Positions 54,094-63,749 of a stretch of DNA of 64,000 nt are shown here, piece by piece. The notes below the pieces were generated by a model. It was not told the origin of the DNA and ran no database searches. It saw nothing but the letters and a program-made list of their open reading frames with translations. Location of the stretch: assembly GCF_001676655.1 (NCBI RefSeq), contig NZ_LZDB01000001.1, positions 496,001 to 560,000 of the forward strand, in the 5' to 3' direction. The stretch's first letter is position 1; the number at the start of each line of letters is the position of its first letter. The DNA comes from Perlucidibaca aquatica (GTDB taxonomy: Bacteria; Pseudomonadota; Gammaproteobacteria; Pseudomonadales; Moraxellaceae). Both the position numbers and the translations under genes were made by a program.

Positions 54094-55848
54094 TTAATAG
54101 CCGGCTGCGCGGCCTTCGCGACGCGGGTCGGCAGCACCTTGTAAGCCGTTGGCTTTACGCACGATGACACCGAGGCCGCTGGCCATGCCGGCTTCTTTCA
54201 CCTCATGGCCGCGCTCCGTAAGCGCGTCGCGACGTGCGGCGGGAAAGCCTTCTTCCAATTCGGTGATGCCGTTGCGATTCAGCACATGCAGCGCGCTGAC
54301 CAGCGCACCGGCATCGTGCTCGCCGTTAAGCCATCGCGCAATCACGCCGGTATTAAAGCCAATGATGCGGCTGCCCCCGGGCGAGCCAACGCTGAGCACG
54401 GGCTTGCCGGCGGCGTTTAGCACCAAGGTAGGTGACATGGCGCTGCGCGGGCGCTTGCCGGCTGCCACGCGATTCGCCAAGAGCAGACCATCGAGCTCTG
54501 GCACAAAGCTGAAGTCGGTGAGCTGATTATTCATGAGCAGGCCATTCACCATGAGGCGGCTGCCAAACGCATCTTCAATGGAGCTGGTCATGGCCAGCCA
54601 GTGGCCACGAGCGTCCACAATGGTGAAATGGCTGGTGCCATGCTCCAGCACTTGCGGGTCGGTGGCCAGGCTCAGGGCGGGAAAAACATACCCTGCGGAG
54701 ACGGTTCCAGCGGCTCGCTCACCGATCAGCGCGGCACGGGCTTGCACATAGGCAGAGCTGAGCAGGCCATCTACGGGAACGGACACAAACGCGGGGTCGG
54801 CGCTGTAGCGCTGGCGGTCAGCAAAGCCCAGGCGCTGGGCCTCAATGAGGCGATGATCCAGCGGCAAGGCGGCATTGGCCTGCGTCATCAGTAAGATATT
54901 TTCGATCACGGTGAGGCCGCCTGCCGGCGGTGGCGAGGAGCAGATGCGACCGGCTTGTGCAGCCCAGGTTAGCGGTCGGCAAAGCGCTGGTGTGACCTTG
55001 GCTTGATAGGTTTGCCAGTCCGCAGGGCTGATGTCGCTACCGGCAGCTTGCAGTTGCTGCACAAACGAGTCGGCCCATTTTTCCTGATAGAACGCGCGAG
55101 GACCTTCCTTCGCTAACGACTTCAGCAGGGTGGCGTAGGCAGGGTTTTTTAAGCGAGTACCGGATGGCCAAGGTTGGCCTTCGGGATCTAAAAAGTACGA
55201 TGCCGTGCTCGGGCTGCGCGCTAACAATTCATCTTGTGCAGACAATCGGTACAGCCGATCGGAGACCGGCGCGCCCGTTTCTGCTAGCGCGATGGCGGGT
55301 GCGAGTAGCTTAGACCACGGCAGTCGGCCCCAACGCTGGTGTGCTTCTGCCAGCGCCGCGACGGTGCCGGGAATGCCCACGGCGCGGGCATCGGCCAGGG
55401 CCTCATTGAATCGCATGGGCTGTTGATCGGCCTTTAAGAATCGACTCACCGTCGCTGCAGCGGGTGCGGTTTCACGGCCATCAATGGCCGTAACTTCGCC
55501 GCTATGTGCATGCAGTAAAAAGCTGCCGCCGCCAAAACCGGAAGACTGAGGCTCCACGAGGCCCAGCACGGCTTGCGCGGCTACGGCGGCATCTGCGGCT
55601 GATCCACCGGCTCGCAGCATAGACAAGGCTGCTGCGGTGGCCAGCGGGTGAGCCGTGACCACCATGGCTTGTCTGCCGCTGGCGACACTCAGCGGGTAGC
55701 GACCGGTTGCGGCTTCGGGCGTGGCTTGCCGCTGCGCTATCGCTGCTAAGGCGTGAGCGTGAGCGGCAGATGAAGCAGCAGATGGGGCGGCATGAACGGT
55801 GGCCACCGAAAGGGCTAAGGCTAAGCCGAGCCAAGGGAATTGAGTCAT
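54094..55848 (-). CDS. ggt: Gamma-glutamyltranspeptidase
   Basis: A 584-residue periplasmic enzyme that hydrolyses or transfers the gamma-glutamyl group of glutathione. A signal peptide is visible (MTQFPWLGLALALSVATVHA). The large-subunit block is MLRAGGSAADAAVAAQAVLG. The self-cleavage site and nucleophile is Thr405 in EHGTSHFTIVD. The small subunit has NGLLMNNQLTDF and SPGGSRIIGFNTG. The ATG at 55848 overlaps the stop of the lipoprotein gene (ATGA), which favours it over an upstream frame to 55950. Confidence 0.94.
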   Translation of the reverse strand: MTQFPWLGLALALSVATVHAAPSAASSAAHAHALAAIAQRQATPEAATGRYPLSVASGRQAMVVTAHPLATAAALSMLRAGGSAADAAVAAQAVLGLVEPQSSGFGGGSFLLHAHSGEVTAIDGRETAPAAATVSRFLKADQQPMRFNEALADARAVGIPGTVAALAEAHQRWGRLPWSKLLAPAIALAETGAPVSDRLYRLSAQDELLARSPSTASYFLDPEGQPWPSGTRLKNPAYATLLKSLAKEGPRAFYQEKWADSFVQQLQAAGSDISPADWQTYQAKVTPALCRPLTWAAQAGRICSSPPPAGGLTVIENILLMTQANAALPLDHRLIEAQRLGFADRQRYSADPAFVSVPVDGLLSSAYVQARAALIGERAAGTVSAGYVFPALSLATDPQVLEHGTSHFTIVDARGHWLAMTSSIEDAFGSRLMVNGLLMNNQLTDFSFVPELDGLLLANRVAAGKRPRSAMSPTLVLNAAGKPVLSVGSPGGSRIIGFNTGVIARWLNGEHDAGALVSALHVLNRNGITELEEGFPAARRDALTERGHEVKEAGMASGLGVIVRKANGLQGAADPRREGRAAGY

Positions 55849-56480
55849 GGTGCGCTCACCACTTTGCTGATGATGTCGGTCACGGCGCCGTTTAGGGCGG
55901 CTTGGACGACCTGTGCGGCATACGCCGGATCGCTGCCGATGCGGGCGCAACTATAGGCGACCTTATCGCTAAGGCGGCTGTTGGCGTAACCACTGCTCCA
56001 GACTAATTGTCCGGCGTTATCAACCAAGTCGGCGCGCATAAACCACATGGCTTCGCAGCGCGTATTGCCCACGTCTTTGCCAAAGATGGCCACGCGCAGA
56101 ACATCAAAGCGCCAGGCAACTTGGGCTGAGGCGTTTTTCTGCGCGGCCAGTGCGGGTGCATTCACCAGCAACTGACGCTGAAACTCGGCATTGACCTGTT
56201 GGTTGACGTTAAAAAGCGTGTCTAAGGCTTGCACGGCAAAAGCGGGTTGGTTGGGGTCGGAGTTTGCCAGCAAGCCATATTGCGGGGCGCGGCTGGCCAG
56301 CGAGGCATAACGTGTTTGCGCGGGGTAGCGTACGGGTTGATCGAGACGAAAGCCGCCGTGCTTTTGCAGCGTGGCGCTGTCTAGGCCGGCCACGAAGAAC
56401 GGTTGGACGGGCTTGATCGGCGCAGTTTGGCAGGCGGCCAACAAACTAAAGACGCTGATGAAGAAAAGCAGGCGACACAT
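55845..56480 (-). CDS. Uncharacterised lipoprotein
   Basis: A 211-residue lipoprotein: the signal peptide ends at lipobox LAAC (Cys17). The rest has no recognised domain; the C-terminal half (AAYAAQVVQAALNGAVTDII-like helix) resembles small periplasmic ABC-auxiliary lipoproteins only loosely. First gene of the lipoprotein-ggt-symporter unit; overlaps ggt by four bases. Role unknown. Confidence 0.75.
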   Translation of the reverse strand: MCRLLFFISVFSLLAACQTAPIKPVQPFFVAGLDSATLQKHGGFRLDQPVRYPAQTRYASLASRAPQYGLLANSDPNQPAFAVQALDTLFNVNQQVNAEFQRQLLVNAPALAAQKNASAQVAWRFDVLRVAIFGKDVGNTRCEAMWFMRADLVDNAGQLVWSSGYANSRLSDKVAYSCARIGSDPAYAAQVVQAALNGAVTDIISKVVSAP

Positions 56481-56490
56481 AGGCAGGTCC

Positions 56491-56534
56491 GAAAAAACAA
56501 AAGGCAGGCCTGCTCAATTAGCAGACCTGCCTTT
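56491..56534 (-). terminator. Rho-independent terminator of ahcY-metF
   Basis: Arms around AAGGCAGG (56501-56508) and CCTGCCTT (56526-56533), continuing inward with mismatches, followed on the minus strand by a T-rich run interrupted by one G. It lies 20 bases after the metF stop. Confidence 0.85.
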
Positions 56535-56553
56535 GCGGTACAAGCATCTGTGC

Positions 56554-57393
56554 TTATTGGGCTAGCGGAAGCCCCAAGTTTTTCCACAAGGCCTGTGTGG
56601 GTTCGGCCAGATTCATGCTGTAGAAGTGCAGACCCGGTGCGCCGCCATCGAGCAGCTGACGACACAGGCGGGTAATCACTTCTTCGCCGAATTGCTGGAT
56701 GCTGACGCTGTCATCGCCAAAGCTGGCCACTTGCTTACGTATCCAGCGCGGAATCTCGGCGCCACAGGCATCCGAGAAACGCACGAGGTTGGCGAAATTG
56801 GTGATCGGCATAATGCCGGGAATCACCGGAATATCGCAGCCCGCCGCACGCACGCGCTCGACAAAGTGGAAGTAGCAATCCGCATTGAAAAAGTACTGGG
56901 TGATGGCGCTGTTGGCTCCCGCATTCGCCTTGGCCACAAAGTGTTTCACTTCGCTGGCCAAATCGGGCGATTGCGGATGCGATTCGGGGTAGGCCGCCAC
57001 TTCAATCGTGAAGTGATCGCCATGCCGCTCGCGAATAAAGCGCACCAAGTCTGCCGCGAACGGCAGCTCGCCTAAACCACGACCCATGCCCGAGGGCAGG
57101 TCGCCGCGCAGTGCCACGATGCGCTTCACGCCCAGCGAGTGATAGAGATCGAGCAAATCGCCGACCTCTTCTTTGCTGTCGCCAATGCAAGACAGGTGCG
57201 GGGCCACATCGTAGCCCAGCGCCAGCACATCCTTGACCGTACCCAGCGTGCGATCACGCGTGGAGCCACCGGCACCGTAGGTCACCGAAAAAAATTCGGG
57301 GCCTAAGGTGCCAAGGCGACGCGCAACCTCACGCAGCTTCTCGGCGCCGACATCGGTCTTAGCCGGGAAAAATTCAATGCTGAAATGGCTCAT
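56554..57393 (-). CDS. metF: 5,10-methylenetetrahydrofolate reductase
   Basis: A 279-residue FAD/NADH enzyme that makes 5-methyl-THF for methionine synthesis. FSIEFFPAKTD starts the barrel (catalytic Glu in EFFP). LSCIGDSKEEVGDLLDLYHS, GVKRIVALRGDLP and NAGANSAITQYFFN are family blocks. It follows ahcY with a one-base gap and is thus under the SAH riboswitch. Terminator downstream. Confidence 0.96.
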   Translation of the reverse strand: MSHFSIEFFPAKTDVGAEKLREVARRLGTLGPEFFSVTYGAGGSTRDRTLGTVKDVLALGYDVAPHLSCIGDSKEEVGDLLDLYHSLGVKRIVALRGDLPSGMGRGLGELPFAADLVRFIRERHGDHFTIEVAAYPESHPQSPDLASEVKHFVAKANAGANSAITQYFFNADCYFHFVERVRAAGCDIPVIPGIMPITNFANLVRFSDACGAEIPRWIRKQVASFGDDSVSIQQFGEEVITRLCRQLLDGGAPGLHFYSMNLAEPTQALWKNLGLPLAQ

Positions 57394-57394
57394 A

Positions 57395-58807
57395 TTAGTA
57401 CTTGTACGTTTCTGGCTTGAACGGACCATCCACCGGCACGCCGATGTACTGAGCCTGTGCCGGGGTGAGTTTAGTCATGACGCCACCGAAGCCGGCGACC
57501 ATGGCCGCAGCCACTTCTTCGTCGAGCTTCTTCGGCAACACTTCTACGCGAATCTTGCCCGGCTTCTGCTCGGCTGGCAGGTCAGCAAAACGCTCGCCAT
57601 AGAGATGAATCTGCGCCAGCACCTGGTTAGCAAACGAGCCATCCATGATGCGTGATGGGTGGCCAGTGGCGTTGCCGAGGTTCACCAAGCGACCTTCCGA
57701 GAGCAGGATCAGGTAGTTGGGATCGGTTGGGCTGGCTTCTGCGCCGGGAGCCGTGCGATAGACCTTGTGAACCTGTGGCTTGATCTCTTCCCAAACCCAG
57801 TTTTTGCGCATGAAGGCGGTGTCGATTTCGGTGTCGAAGTGGCCGATGTTGCACACCACGGCGCCATTCTTCAATGCACCCAACATGGCGCTGTCACAGA
57901 CCTTGTCGTTGCCGGTGGTGGTCACGATCAGGTCGGTTTCGCCGAGTAAGCGAGCATCCACGTCTTCTGCGCGACCAGTAACGATGCCGTCTTTGTAGGC
58001 AGAGACCAGCTCGAAACCGTCCATGCAGGCTTGCATGGCACAGATCGGATCGATCTCGGTGACACGAACAATCATGCCTTCCTGACGCAGCGAAGCGGCC
58101 GAACCTTTGCCCACATCGCCATAGCCGATGACCAGTGCGCGACGGCCCATGAGCAGCATGTCGGTGCCGCGCTTGATGGCATCGTTGAGCGAGTGACGGC
58201 AGCCGAATTTGTTGTCGTTCTTCGACTTGGTGACCGAGTCGTTGACGTTGATCGCCGGCACTTTCAGCTCGCCGCGCGCCGCCATCTCGATCAGGCGCAT
58301 CACGCCGGTCGTGGTCTCTTCGGTGATGCCGTGGATCGTGTCCAGCATCTGTGGGTATTTCTGGTGGATGAGGCCGGTCACATCACCGCCGTCATCGAGA
58401 ATCATGTTGGCGGCCCAAGGCTTGCCTTCGCTGAGCACGGTCTGCTCGATGCACCACCAGAACTCTTCTTCGGTCTGACCCTTCCAGGCGAACACCGGCA
58501 CACCGGCGGCAGCAATAGCGGCGGCAGCATGATCTTGCGTGGAGAAAATATTGCACGACGACCAACGCACTTCGGCACCGAGCGCGACCAGTGTTTCGAT
58601 CAGCACGGCGGTTTGGATGGTCATGTGGATGCAGCCGATGATCTTCGCGCCCTTGAGCGGTTGAGTCGGTGCGTAGCGAGCGCGTAAGCCCATCAGGGCA
58701 GGCATTTCGGCTTCAGCCAGAATGATTTCTTTGCGGCCATAATTGGCCAGGCTAATGTCACGAACTTTAAAGTCGGTGAAGGTTTGCAGGTTAACTTGAG
58801 CGTTCAT
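57395..58807 (-). CDS. ahcY: Adenosylhomocysteinase
   Basis: A 470-residue NAD-dependent SAH hydrolase that splits SAH into homocysteine and adenosine, keeping methylation reactions going. Blocks: [36 protein letters not shown] (catalytic Lys/Asp), [19 protein letters not shown] (NAD), and the C-terminal [14 protein letters not shown]. Start ATG at 58807 comes after a GGAGAG sequence that lies in a GGAG-AGT-CTCC self-pairing stretch, which could limit initiation. Controlled by the SAH riboswitch upstream. Operon with metF. Confidence 0.97.
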   Translation of the reverse strand: MNAQVNLQTFTDFKVRDISLANYGRKEIILAEAEMPALMGLRARYAPTQPLKGAKIIGCIHMTIQTAVLIETLVALGAEVRWSSCNIFSTQDHAAAAIAAAGVPVFAWKGQTEEEFWWCIEQTVLSEGKPWAANMILDDGGDVTGLIHQKYPQMLDTIHGITEETTTGVMRLIEMAARGELKVPAINVNDSVTKSKNDNKFGCRHSLNDAIKRGTDMLLMGRRALVIGYGDVGKGSAASLRQEGMIVRVTEIDPICAMQACMDGFELVSAYKDGIVTGRAEDVDARLLGETDLIVTTTGNDKVCDSAMLGALKNGAVVCNIGHFDTEIDTAFMRKNWVWEEIKPQVHKVYRTAPGAEASPTDPNYLILLSEGRLVNLGNATGHPSRIMDGSFANQVLAQIHLYGERFADLPAEQKPGKIRVEVLPKKLDEEVAAAMVAGFGGVMTKLTPAQAQYIGVPVDGPFKPETYKY

Positions 58808-58827
58808 CGGGAGACTCTCCGGGGTGA

Positions 58828-58910
58828 ACGGGCGCCGTTGAAGATAATTGCGATTGAGCCTGACAATGTTTTCCGCTAGAAAAAGATTGCTGCAGCGCCC
58901 CTCAATCGCC
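58828..58910 (-). promoter_or_regulatory. S-adenosylhomocysteine (SAH) riboswitch
   Basis: On the minus strand: P1 arms GCGATTGAG (58909-58901) and CTCAATCGC (58858-58850) pair exactly. The conserved GGGGCGCTGCA lies just inside P1, a short CAAT/ATTG stem follows, then CAGGCTC, and the pseudoknot partner GGCGCCC (58836-58830) pairs with the GGGCGC segment after P1. All these are the hallmark elements of the SAH riboswitch, and it stands directly ahead of ahcY. In this class SAH binding turns expression on. Confidence 0.92.
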
Positions 58911-58922
58911 GGACAGGCGCGC

Positions 58923-58951
58923 AGTATAGCGAGGCCCAGCCTAATATCCAA
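58923..58951 (-). promoter_or_regulatory. Promoter of ahcY-metF, with adjacent palindrome
   Basis: TTGGAT (58951-58946), 17-base spacer, TATACT (58928-58923) on the minus strand, placing the start of the RNA just ahead of riboswitch stem P1. An inverted repeat AATAT-ttcg-ATATT (58951-58964) touches the -35 box and may be a repressor site. Confidence 0.75.
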
Positions 58952-59055
58952 ATATTTCGATATTCTATTTATTGTTCAGGTTTTGTGTGCGAATCCTAGG
59001 GATTGGCGTTAGCGCTGTGATAGTTTTTACGCCAGTCTACTTTTGAGGGAACATC

Positions 59056-59691
59056 ATGCAACGTTTAGTAATTGCCAGTGTCTTAGCGGGTTTGTCCATG
59101 GTCGCGCAGGCCGATACGTTTGCGGTCATTCCCCAAGTCGGCTTAGCGGGCGTGGGCGCAACGGTGCAGTGGGGCTTCACGCCCTATTTGGCGATGTCGG
59201 CTGGTTACACCGGGCTCAATTACTCGATTAAGGATGTCAAAACGGATGAGGCCACGTACAACGGCGATTTGAGCCTGAAGAATCCCCAGCTCTTTTTGAA
59301 TTGGGCACCCTTCGGTGGCAGCTTTCGACTTTCTGCAGGGGTGATTGGTCAGCAGTCCCAATTTGATTTAACAGCATCGGACTTTAAAGATCCTTCAAGC
59401 GCTCCGGTGAGCTCGGTAGACATTGAGGCGAACTATCCGCAGAGTATTGCGCCCGCATTCACACTCGGTTGGGAAAGTGACTTGAGCAAAACAGGGCTGG
59501 GTTATCACCTTAGCCTGGGTGCGATGTATGCCGGTGAGCCTGAAGTAAGCTCTAAAGCAACGTGTAAGAATCCTGGAAATCAAGCGGCGTGTGACACGTA
59601 TACGGCCAGTGAACGTAAGAAAGTCGAAGATGAGTTGCGCAGCTATCAGATTCTTCCCATCCTGCAAGCCGGTTTAATCTTCCGCATGTAA
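59056..59691 (+). CDS. Small outer-membrane beta-barrel protein
   Basis: A 211-residue secreted protein: the signal peptide ends VAQA (about residue 19), followed by alternating amphipathic strands and a C-terminal aromatic/hydrophobic end (QAGLIFRM), suggesting an eight-strand barrel. A Cys pair (ATCKNPGNQAACDTY) may form a disulfide loop. The family is not recognised with certainty; similar small barrels are annotated as porin-like. AGGGA lies ahead of the ATG. A terminator follows. Confidence 0.7.
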   Translation: MQRLVIASVLAGLSMVAQADTFAVIPQVGLAGVGATVQWGFTPYLAMSAGYTGLNYSIKDVKTDEATYNGDLSLKNPQLFLNWAPFGGSFRLSAGVIGQQSQFDLTASDFKDPSSAPVSSVDIEANYPQSIAPAFTLGWESDLSKTGLGYHLSLGAMYAGEPEVSSKATCKNPGNQAACDTYTASERKKVEDELRSYQILPILQAGLIFRM

Positions 59692-59698
59692 CGCGTTA

Positions 59699-59723
59699 AG
59701 GCGGGGGCTTCGGTCCCCGCTGC
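59699..59723. terminator. Hairpin terminator between convergent genes
   Basis: GCGGGG-gcttcggt-CCCCGC stem after the outer-membrane protein gene and at the stop of the DUF486 gene. The T run is weak, so efficiency is uncertain. Confidence 0.55.
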
Positions 59724-60064
59724 TAGCTGCGGAAAATAAAATACACCGCCGCCATTAAACAAAGCCCGGCCCAGAGAAAATCGAGCTTTAAGGGCTCTTT
59801 CATAAAAATCACCACGAAGGGCACAAAAAGTAGCAGGGTGATGGCTTCTTGCAAGATTTTCAGTTGACTGACCGTGAGCACGGTATGGCCAATACGATTG
59901 GCCGGCACCATGAGAATGTACTCAAATAACGCGATGCCCCAGCTGAAGGCGATGGCGATCCACAGCGGCTTTGTGGGGAGTGTGCGTAAGTGCGCATACC
60001 AAGCAAACAGCATAAATACGTTTGATAGCAGCAGTAAGCCGATGGTCGTCGCGATGGGGTGCAT
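59723..60064 (-). CDS. DUF486 (DMT-like) small membrane protein
   Basis: A 113-residue protein with four membrane segments. FMLFAWYAHLR and ALFEYILMVPANRIGHTVLT then QLKILQEAITLLLFVPFVVI are the typical DUF486 blocks; the family is related to small drug/metabolite transporters. Function unknown. The ATG at 60064 is taken over an upstream in-frame start because the family begins near MHPI. Confidence 0.85.
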   Translation of the reverse strand: MHPIATTIGLLLLSNVFMLFAWYAHLRTLPTKPLWIAIAFSWGIALFEYILMVPANRIGHTVLTVSQLKILQEAITLLLFVPFVVIFMKEPLKLDFLWAGLCLMAAVYFIFRS

Positions 60065-60176
60065 AAGCGCTCCTTGTGGTGTCACGTGGCTGTCATAAAA
60101 GATGAAATCTGGCTAAACTTCGCTCAAATAAAAGCGCCTACGGGCCAAAACTATAAAAATAAAACTGAGGCACATT

Positions 60177-61994
60177 ATGCGCCAGCCTGCATTAGCGGCC
60201 TTGCTCTTTGTTATCACCGCAATGGTCGCCAGTTGTGGCTTTGATCGCGAAACTTCATCGAAGTCGCCGACGGGAAATGTCGCCGCGAATGCGCGCTCAC
60301 CTGCCGCCTGTGAGTTCTTCAGCCGAGATGCCTTTGTCACGCGCCAAGAATTGGCGGCGGGCTCGCGCAGCAACAATGCCAATCTCATGCTGCGCTTCTT
60401 GCATTACACCGACGACCATATTCTCGATGACGAGGGGCAGACCATTAATGGGGCGGCTTTCACGGACCCCATCTACCCGATTTTTGAGTCGGCTCAGCGA
60501 CTGCAAGAAGAGTATTCCGATGAGGTGTTAAACAACCTTGTTGGCCTAACCAATGATTGCCTTAAGCGCTATCCCGCCGAGTTCATGATCGTGACCGGCG
60601 ATAGCGCAGACTTGACCACCGTGGCCGAGGCGCGCCGCTTTATTGATAACTTAGATGGCACCTTCGACCAACTCAGTGCCTTCGAAAAAAACTGTGTTGC
60701 AGGGTTGCCGGCTGGCGTGCCAGCGCCGGTCATTGATCAGGCGTGTACGCGATTTACGGGGCGGGGCGTGCCCGACAGCCAAAGTGAAGATCCCAATGTG
60801 GATGACCCTAGCTTCCAATTCACGCTCACGCGTACCGTGCGCCAAATGCTGAATCAATTTGCCGCGCAAATGGGTCGGGCCGCTGATGGTAGCTTGGACC
60901 CCTCGCGTCAAACCCTGACCCGCGCCCCCGGCTTACCCGCCGAGCTTCGTTGCAATGAGGAAGAAGAGGACTGCCTGAATCAAGCCCTAAAAACGCCTTG
61001 GTATATCGCCTTTGGTAATCACGATGGCTACTTGCGGGGTACCGCGGCTGTGGGTGCTGGCGTAAATGAGTTGTCGTTTCTGACCTCGGGTCGCCACCAC
61101 ATGAATCAGCGTGAGTTCATTAATGAATTTTTCGAAACGCGCAGTCAGCCCAAAGGTCATGGCTTTAACTTGGCCGATGCCACGCGCCGCAGCGACGCAG
61201 ACCCTCGCAATGATGGCTATTACGCATTCAATGCCGGAGCCGGAAAGTTCCGCATGATTGTGCTCAACACCATCATCGATGGCACCGACCCGCGCCTGCC
61301 AACGGACTTAGTGCGTAACCCATTGGCGCTCTCGGATGGCACGGTGGATGCGGCGCAATTTGCCTGGCTACAGGCACAGCTGAAGCAGGCATGGGCGGCG
61401 AAGCAACTGGTCATGGTGTTTTCCCATCACCCCGACCTGACGTTTGCTGAGTTTGGCCTGTTCGCACAAGCGGTACCGACCGATGTCACAGCCGCGCAAG
61501 TCAATGCCGAACTCGCCAGCTTTCCTAACGTATTGGCTTGGGTTGCCGGGCATACCCACCTGCATCGCGTACGCGCCTTTGAAGTGAAGCCATCGGCGGA
61601 CGGTCTTGCCGGCAGCAATGGCGTGGTCACGACGCCCGTGAGTTGCCGTCAAACCGGTAAGGCGAGTGATGGTCGGTCGTACTGTCGTGGCTTTTGGCAA
61701 ATTGAAACCGCCTCGCTCATTGATTTCCCGCAAGAGCAGCGGCTTATTGAAGTGTTCGATAACGGCAATGGCACCGGCACCTTGCGTGGCCCTGTATTAA
61801 CTCATCGCTATGAAAAATCACGCAAGCTGGCAGAGGCCGATGATCGCTGCCAGTTCTATGTGTTGGATCCGAATAGCCTGCAGGCGCTCAGCACCGATGC
61901 CGGTTTGAATGTGGTGTGCAGTGCGGAGGCAACCCGTCAGGGCAAGCCCAGTGATCGCAATGTGGAGCTCATGTTCCGCATGCCAACGTTTTAA
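60177..61994 (+). CDS. Calcineurin-type metallophosphoesterase lipoprotein
   Basis: A 605-residue lipoprotein (lipobox VASC, Cys20). The metallophosphoesterase motifs are spread out: RFLHYTDDHILDDEG (first Asp/His), VTGDSADLT, FGNHDGY, FSHHPDLTF and GHTHLHRVR. It has long inserts between motifs, as in the secreted TIGR03767-type group. Two metals are expected at the active site. Probably periplasmic phosphoesterase. It lies 17 bases before phoD, so the two may be one operon for phosphate scavenging. Confidence 0.85.
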   Translation: MRQPALAALLFVITAMVASCGFDRETSSKSPTGNVAANARSPAACEFFSRDAFVTRQELAAGSRSNNANLMLRFLHYTDDHILDDEGQTINGAAFTDPIYPIFESAQRLQEEYSDEVLNNLVGLTNDCLKRYPAEFMIVTGDSADLTTVAEARRFIDNLDGTFDQLSAFEKNCVAGLPAGVPAPVIDQACTRFTGRGVPDSQSEDPNVDDPSFQFTLTRTVRQMLNQFAAQMGRAADGSLDPSRQTLTRAPGLPAELRCNEEEEDCLNQALKTPWYIAFGNHDGYLRGTAAVGAGVNELSFLTSGRHHMNQREFINEFFETRSQPKGHGFNLADATRRSDADPRNDGYYAFNAGAGKFRMIVLNTIIDGTDPRLPTDLVRNPLALSDGTVDAAQFAWLQAQLKQAWAAKQLVMVFSHHPDLTFAEFGLFAQAVPTDVTAAQVNAELASFPNVLAWVAGHTHLHRVRAFEVKPSADGLAGSNGVVTTPVSCRQTGKASDGRSYCRGFWQIETASLIDFPQEQRLIEVFDNGNGTGTLRGPVLTHRYEKSRKLAEADDRCQFYVLDPNSLQALSTDAGLNVVCSAEATRQGKPSDRNVELMFRMPTF

Positions 61995-62011
61995 TTAGAG
62001 AGGCTATTGAT

Positions 62012-63742
62012 ATGTACCATCCCCATTTATCGCGCCGTCAGCTGTTAAGTCTCATGGGTGCGTCTGCGGTCACGGTCGTTGCCACGGCCTGTGGCACCTC
62101 CGAGAGCAGCTCGGACACGAAAGGGGGCGCCTCGTCGATTACCGCCACCGGTGACTCGGCGCGACGCTTTCGTCATGGCGTGGCCTCCGGTGAGCCGCTG
62201 CCTGAGGCGGTGGTGATTTGGACACGTGTGACCCCGAGCGATGATGCCTTGCCCGGCTCGAACAAAGGCGCGCCGACCGAAGTGTTTTGGGAACTCTCAC
62301 GAGGCGCCGACTTCAAAACGATTGTGCAGTCGGGAAAGGTCATGTCATCGGCAGCGCGGGATCACACCCTGCATATTGATGTCACCGGCCTGCAGGCCAG
62401 CACCCCTTATTGGTATCGCTTTGCCACGCAGGATGGCGTGTCGCCCACGGGGCGAACAAAAACCGCTCCGGCGCTTAATGCGAAGCCTGCGGCGTTGCGT
62501 TTCGGCATGGTCACCTGCGCTGAATATGAGTTCGGATTTTTTGCGGCCTACCGTCATTTAGCCGCGCGCAATGACATTGAAGCCGTGTTGCACATGGGCG
62601 ACTACATCTACGAATTCGGTACCAGCTATGGTCCGGTCGCGACGCCCGGGGCTGGCTTTGGGCGTGTCCATAATCCGCCTAAAGAGATCACCACGCTCAG
62701 TGACTACCGCACGCGTTATGGCCAATACCGCAGCGATCCTGACCTGCAGAAACTGCATGCGCGCCACCCCTTCATCACCATTTATGACGATCACGAGATT
62801 GCCAATGACTGGTGGCGTGAAGGCGCTGAAAATCACGATGACAGTGAAGGCGCCTTTATCGACCGCTTAGCGGCGGGCCTGCAAGCGTGGCGGGAATGGC
62901 TGCCGTTGCGTCCGTTCTCGGCAACCGATCCGCTGCGGGCGTGGCGACGCATGCAATTCGGTGACTTAGTGGATCTTTGGGCACTCGATACGCGCCTGTA
63001 TCGCGACCAGCAACCCACCAATGCCATTGTTGGCTATGGTTCTGTGGACCCCGCCGTGGATAGCCCCACGCGCACGATGCTCGGCGCCGAGCAAAAGACG
63101 TGGCTTAAAACCGGTCTGGCCGACAGTACCGCGCGCTGGAAAGTCCTGAGCAACCAAGTGCCGTTCTATCCCTTCGTGGTGGGCGCCGCGTTGCCCAATG
63201 TGCTTGAGCAACTACTGGATCCCTTAGATGGCACTCTGCCGCCTTTACCCGCGACCCTGACCGTTGAAGATTGGAATGGCTACCGCGCCGAACAGCAAGA
63301 AATGATGGCGGTGATGGCCGAAGCTAAAAACGTGGTGGTGCTGACCGGCGATTACCACGAATCGTTTGCCGCCGAAGTGCCTATTCATCCCGGTGATTAC
63401 CTATTGAATGGCAACTCGGTGGCCGTGGAGTTTATTTGCCCTTCGGTGACTTCGCCTGGGTTGTCAGAAACCTTGGAAGGCGTTGGCATTGGCCCGCTGA
63501 GCTCGCTGATCAATCCCGTTTTCGAGCTGAATCTGACGTTGGCGAATCCTTGGGTGAAATACCACGAGGGCTTTTCGAATGGCTTCGCCGTTGTTGAGTT
63601 TGGTCGTGAGCGCACGCAAATGGACTATTGGTTTATTGCGGACCGCAGCAAGGCTGAAACAACGGCAACCGTGGCGGCTTCTTGGGAAGTGCGCCAGGGC
63701 GCGGCAAAACTCTTCAAAGCTGCCGCGCCTTTAACGGTCTGA
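62012..63742 (+). CDS. phoD: Alkaline phosphatase D
   Basis: A 576-residue phosphodiesterase/phosphatase of the PhoD family. The Tat signal SRRQLLSLMGASA ends in a possible lipobox (TAC). Then FRHGVASGEPLPEAVVIWTR (N-domain), VLHMGDYIYEFG, FITIYDDHEIANDWW, SNQVPF and VLTGDYHESFAAE (metal ligands). Exported folded by Tat. By family knowledge it uses Ca2+/Fe3+ and releases phosphate from phosphodiesters. Paired with the upstream phosphoesterase gene. Confidence 0.93.
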   Translation: MYHPHLSRRQLLSLMGASAVTVVATACGTSESSSDTKGGASSITATGDSARRFRHGVASGEPLPEAVVIWTRVTPSDDALPGSNKGAPTEVFWELSRGADFKTIVQSGKVMSSAARDHTLHIDVTGLQASTPYWYRFATQDGVSPTGRTKTAPALNAKPAALRFGMVTCAEYEFGFFAAYRHLAARNDIEAVLHMGDYIYEFGTSYGPVATPGAGFGRVHNPPKEITTLSDYRTRYGQYRSDPDLQKLHARHPFITIYDDHEIANDWWREGAENHDDSEGAFIDRLAAGLQAWREWLPLRPFSATDPLRAWRRMQFGDLVDLWALDTRLYRDQQPTNAIVGYGSVDPAVDSPTRTMLGAEQKTWLKTGLADSTARWKVLSNQVPFYPFVVGAALPNVLEQLLDPLDGTLPPLPATLTVEDWNGYRAEQQEMMAVMAEAKNVVVLTGDYHESFAAEVPIHPGDYLLNGNSVAVEFICPSVTSPGLSETLEGVGIGPLSSLINPVFELNLTLANPWVKYHEGFSNGFAVVEFGRERTQMDYWFIADRSKAETTATVAASWEVRQGAAKLFKAAAPLTV

Positions 63743-63749
63743 GTGGCGC

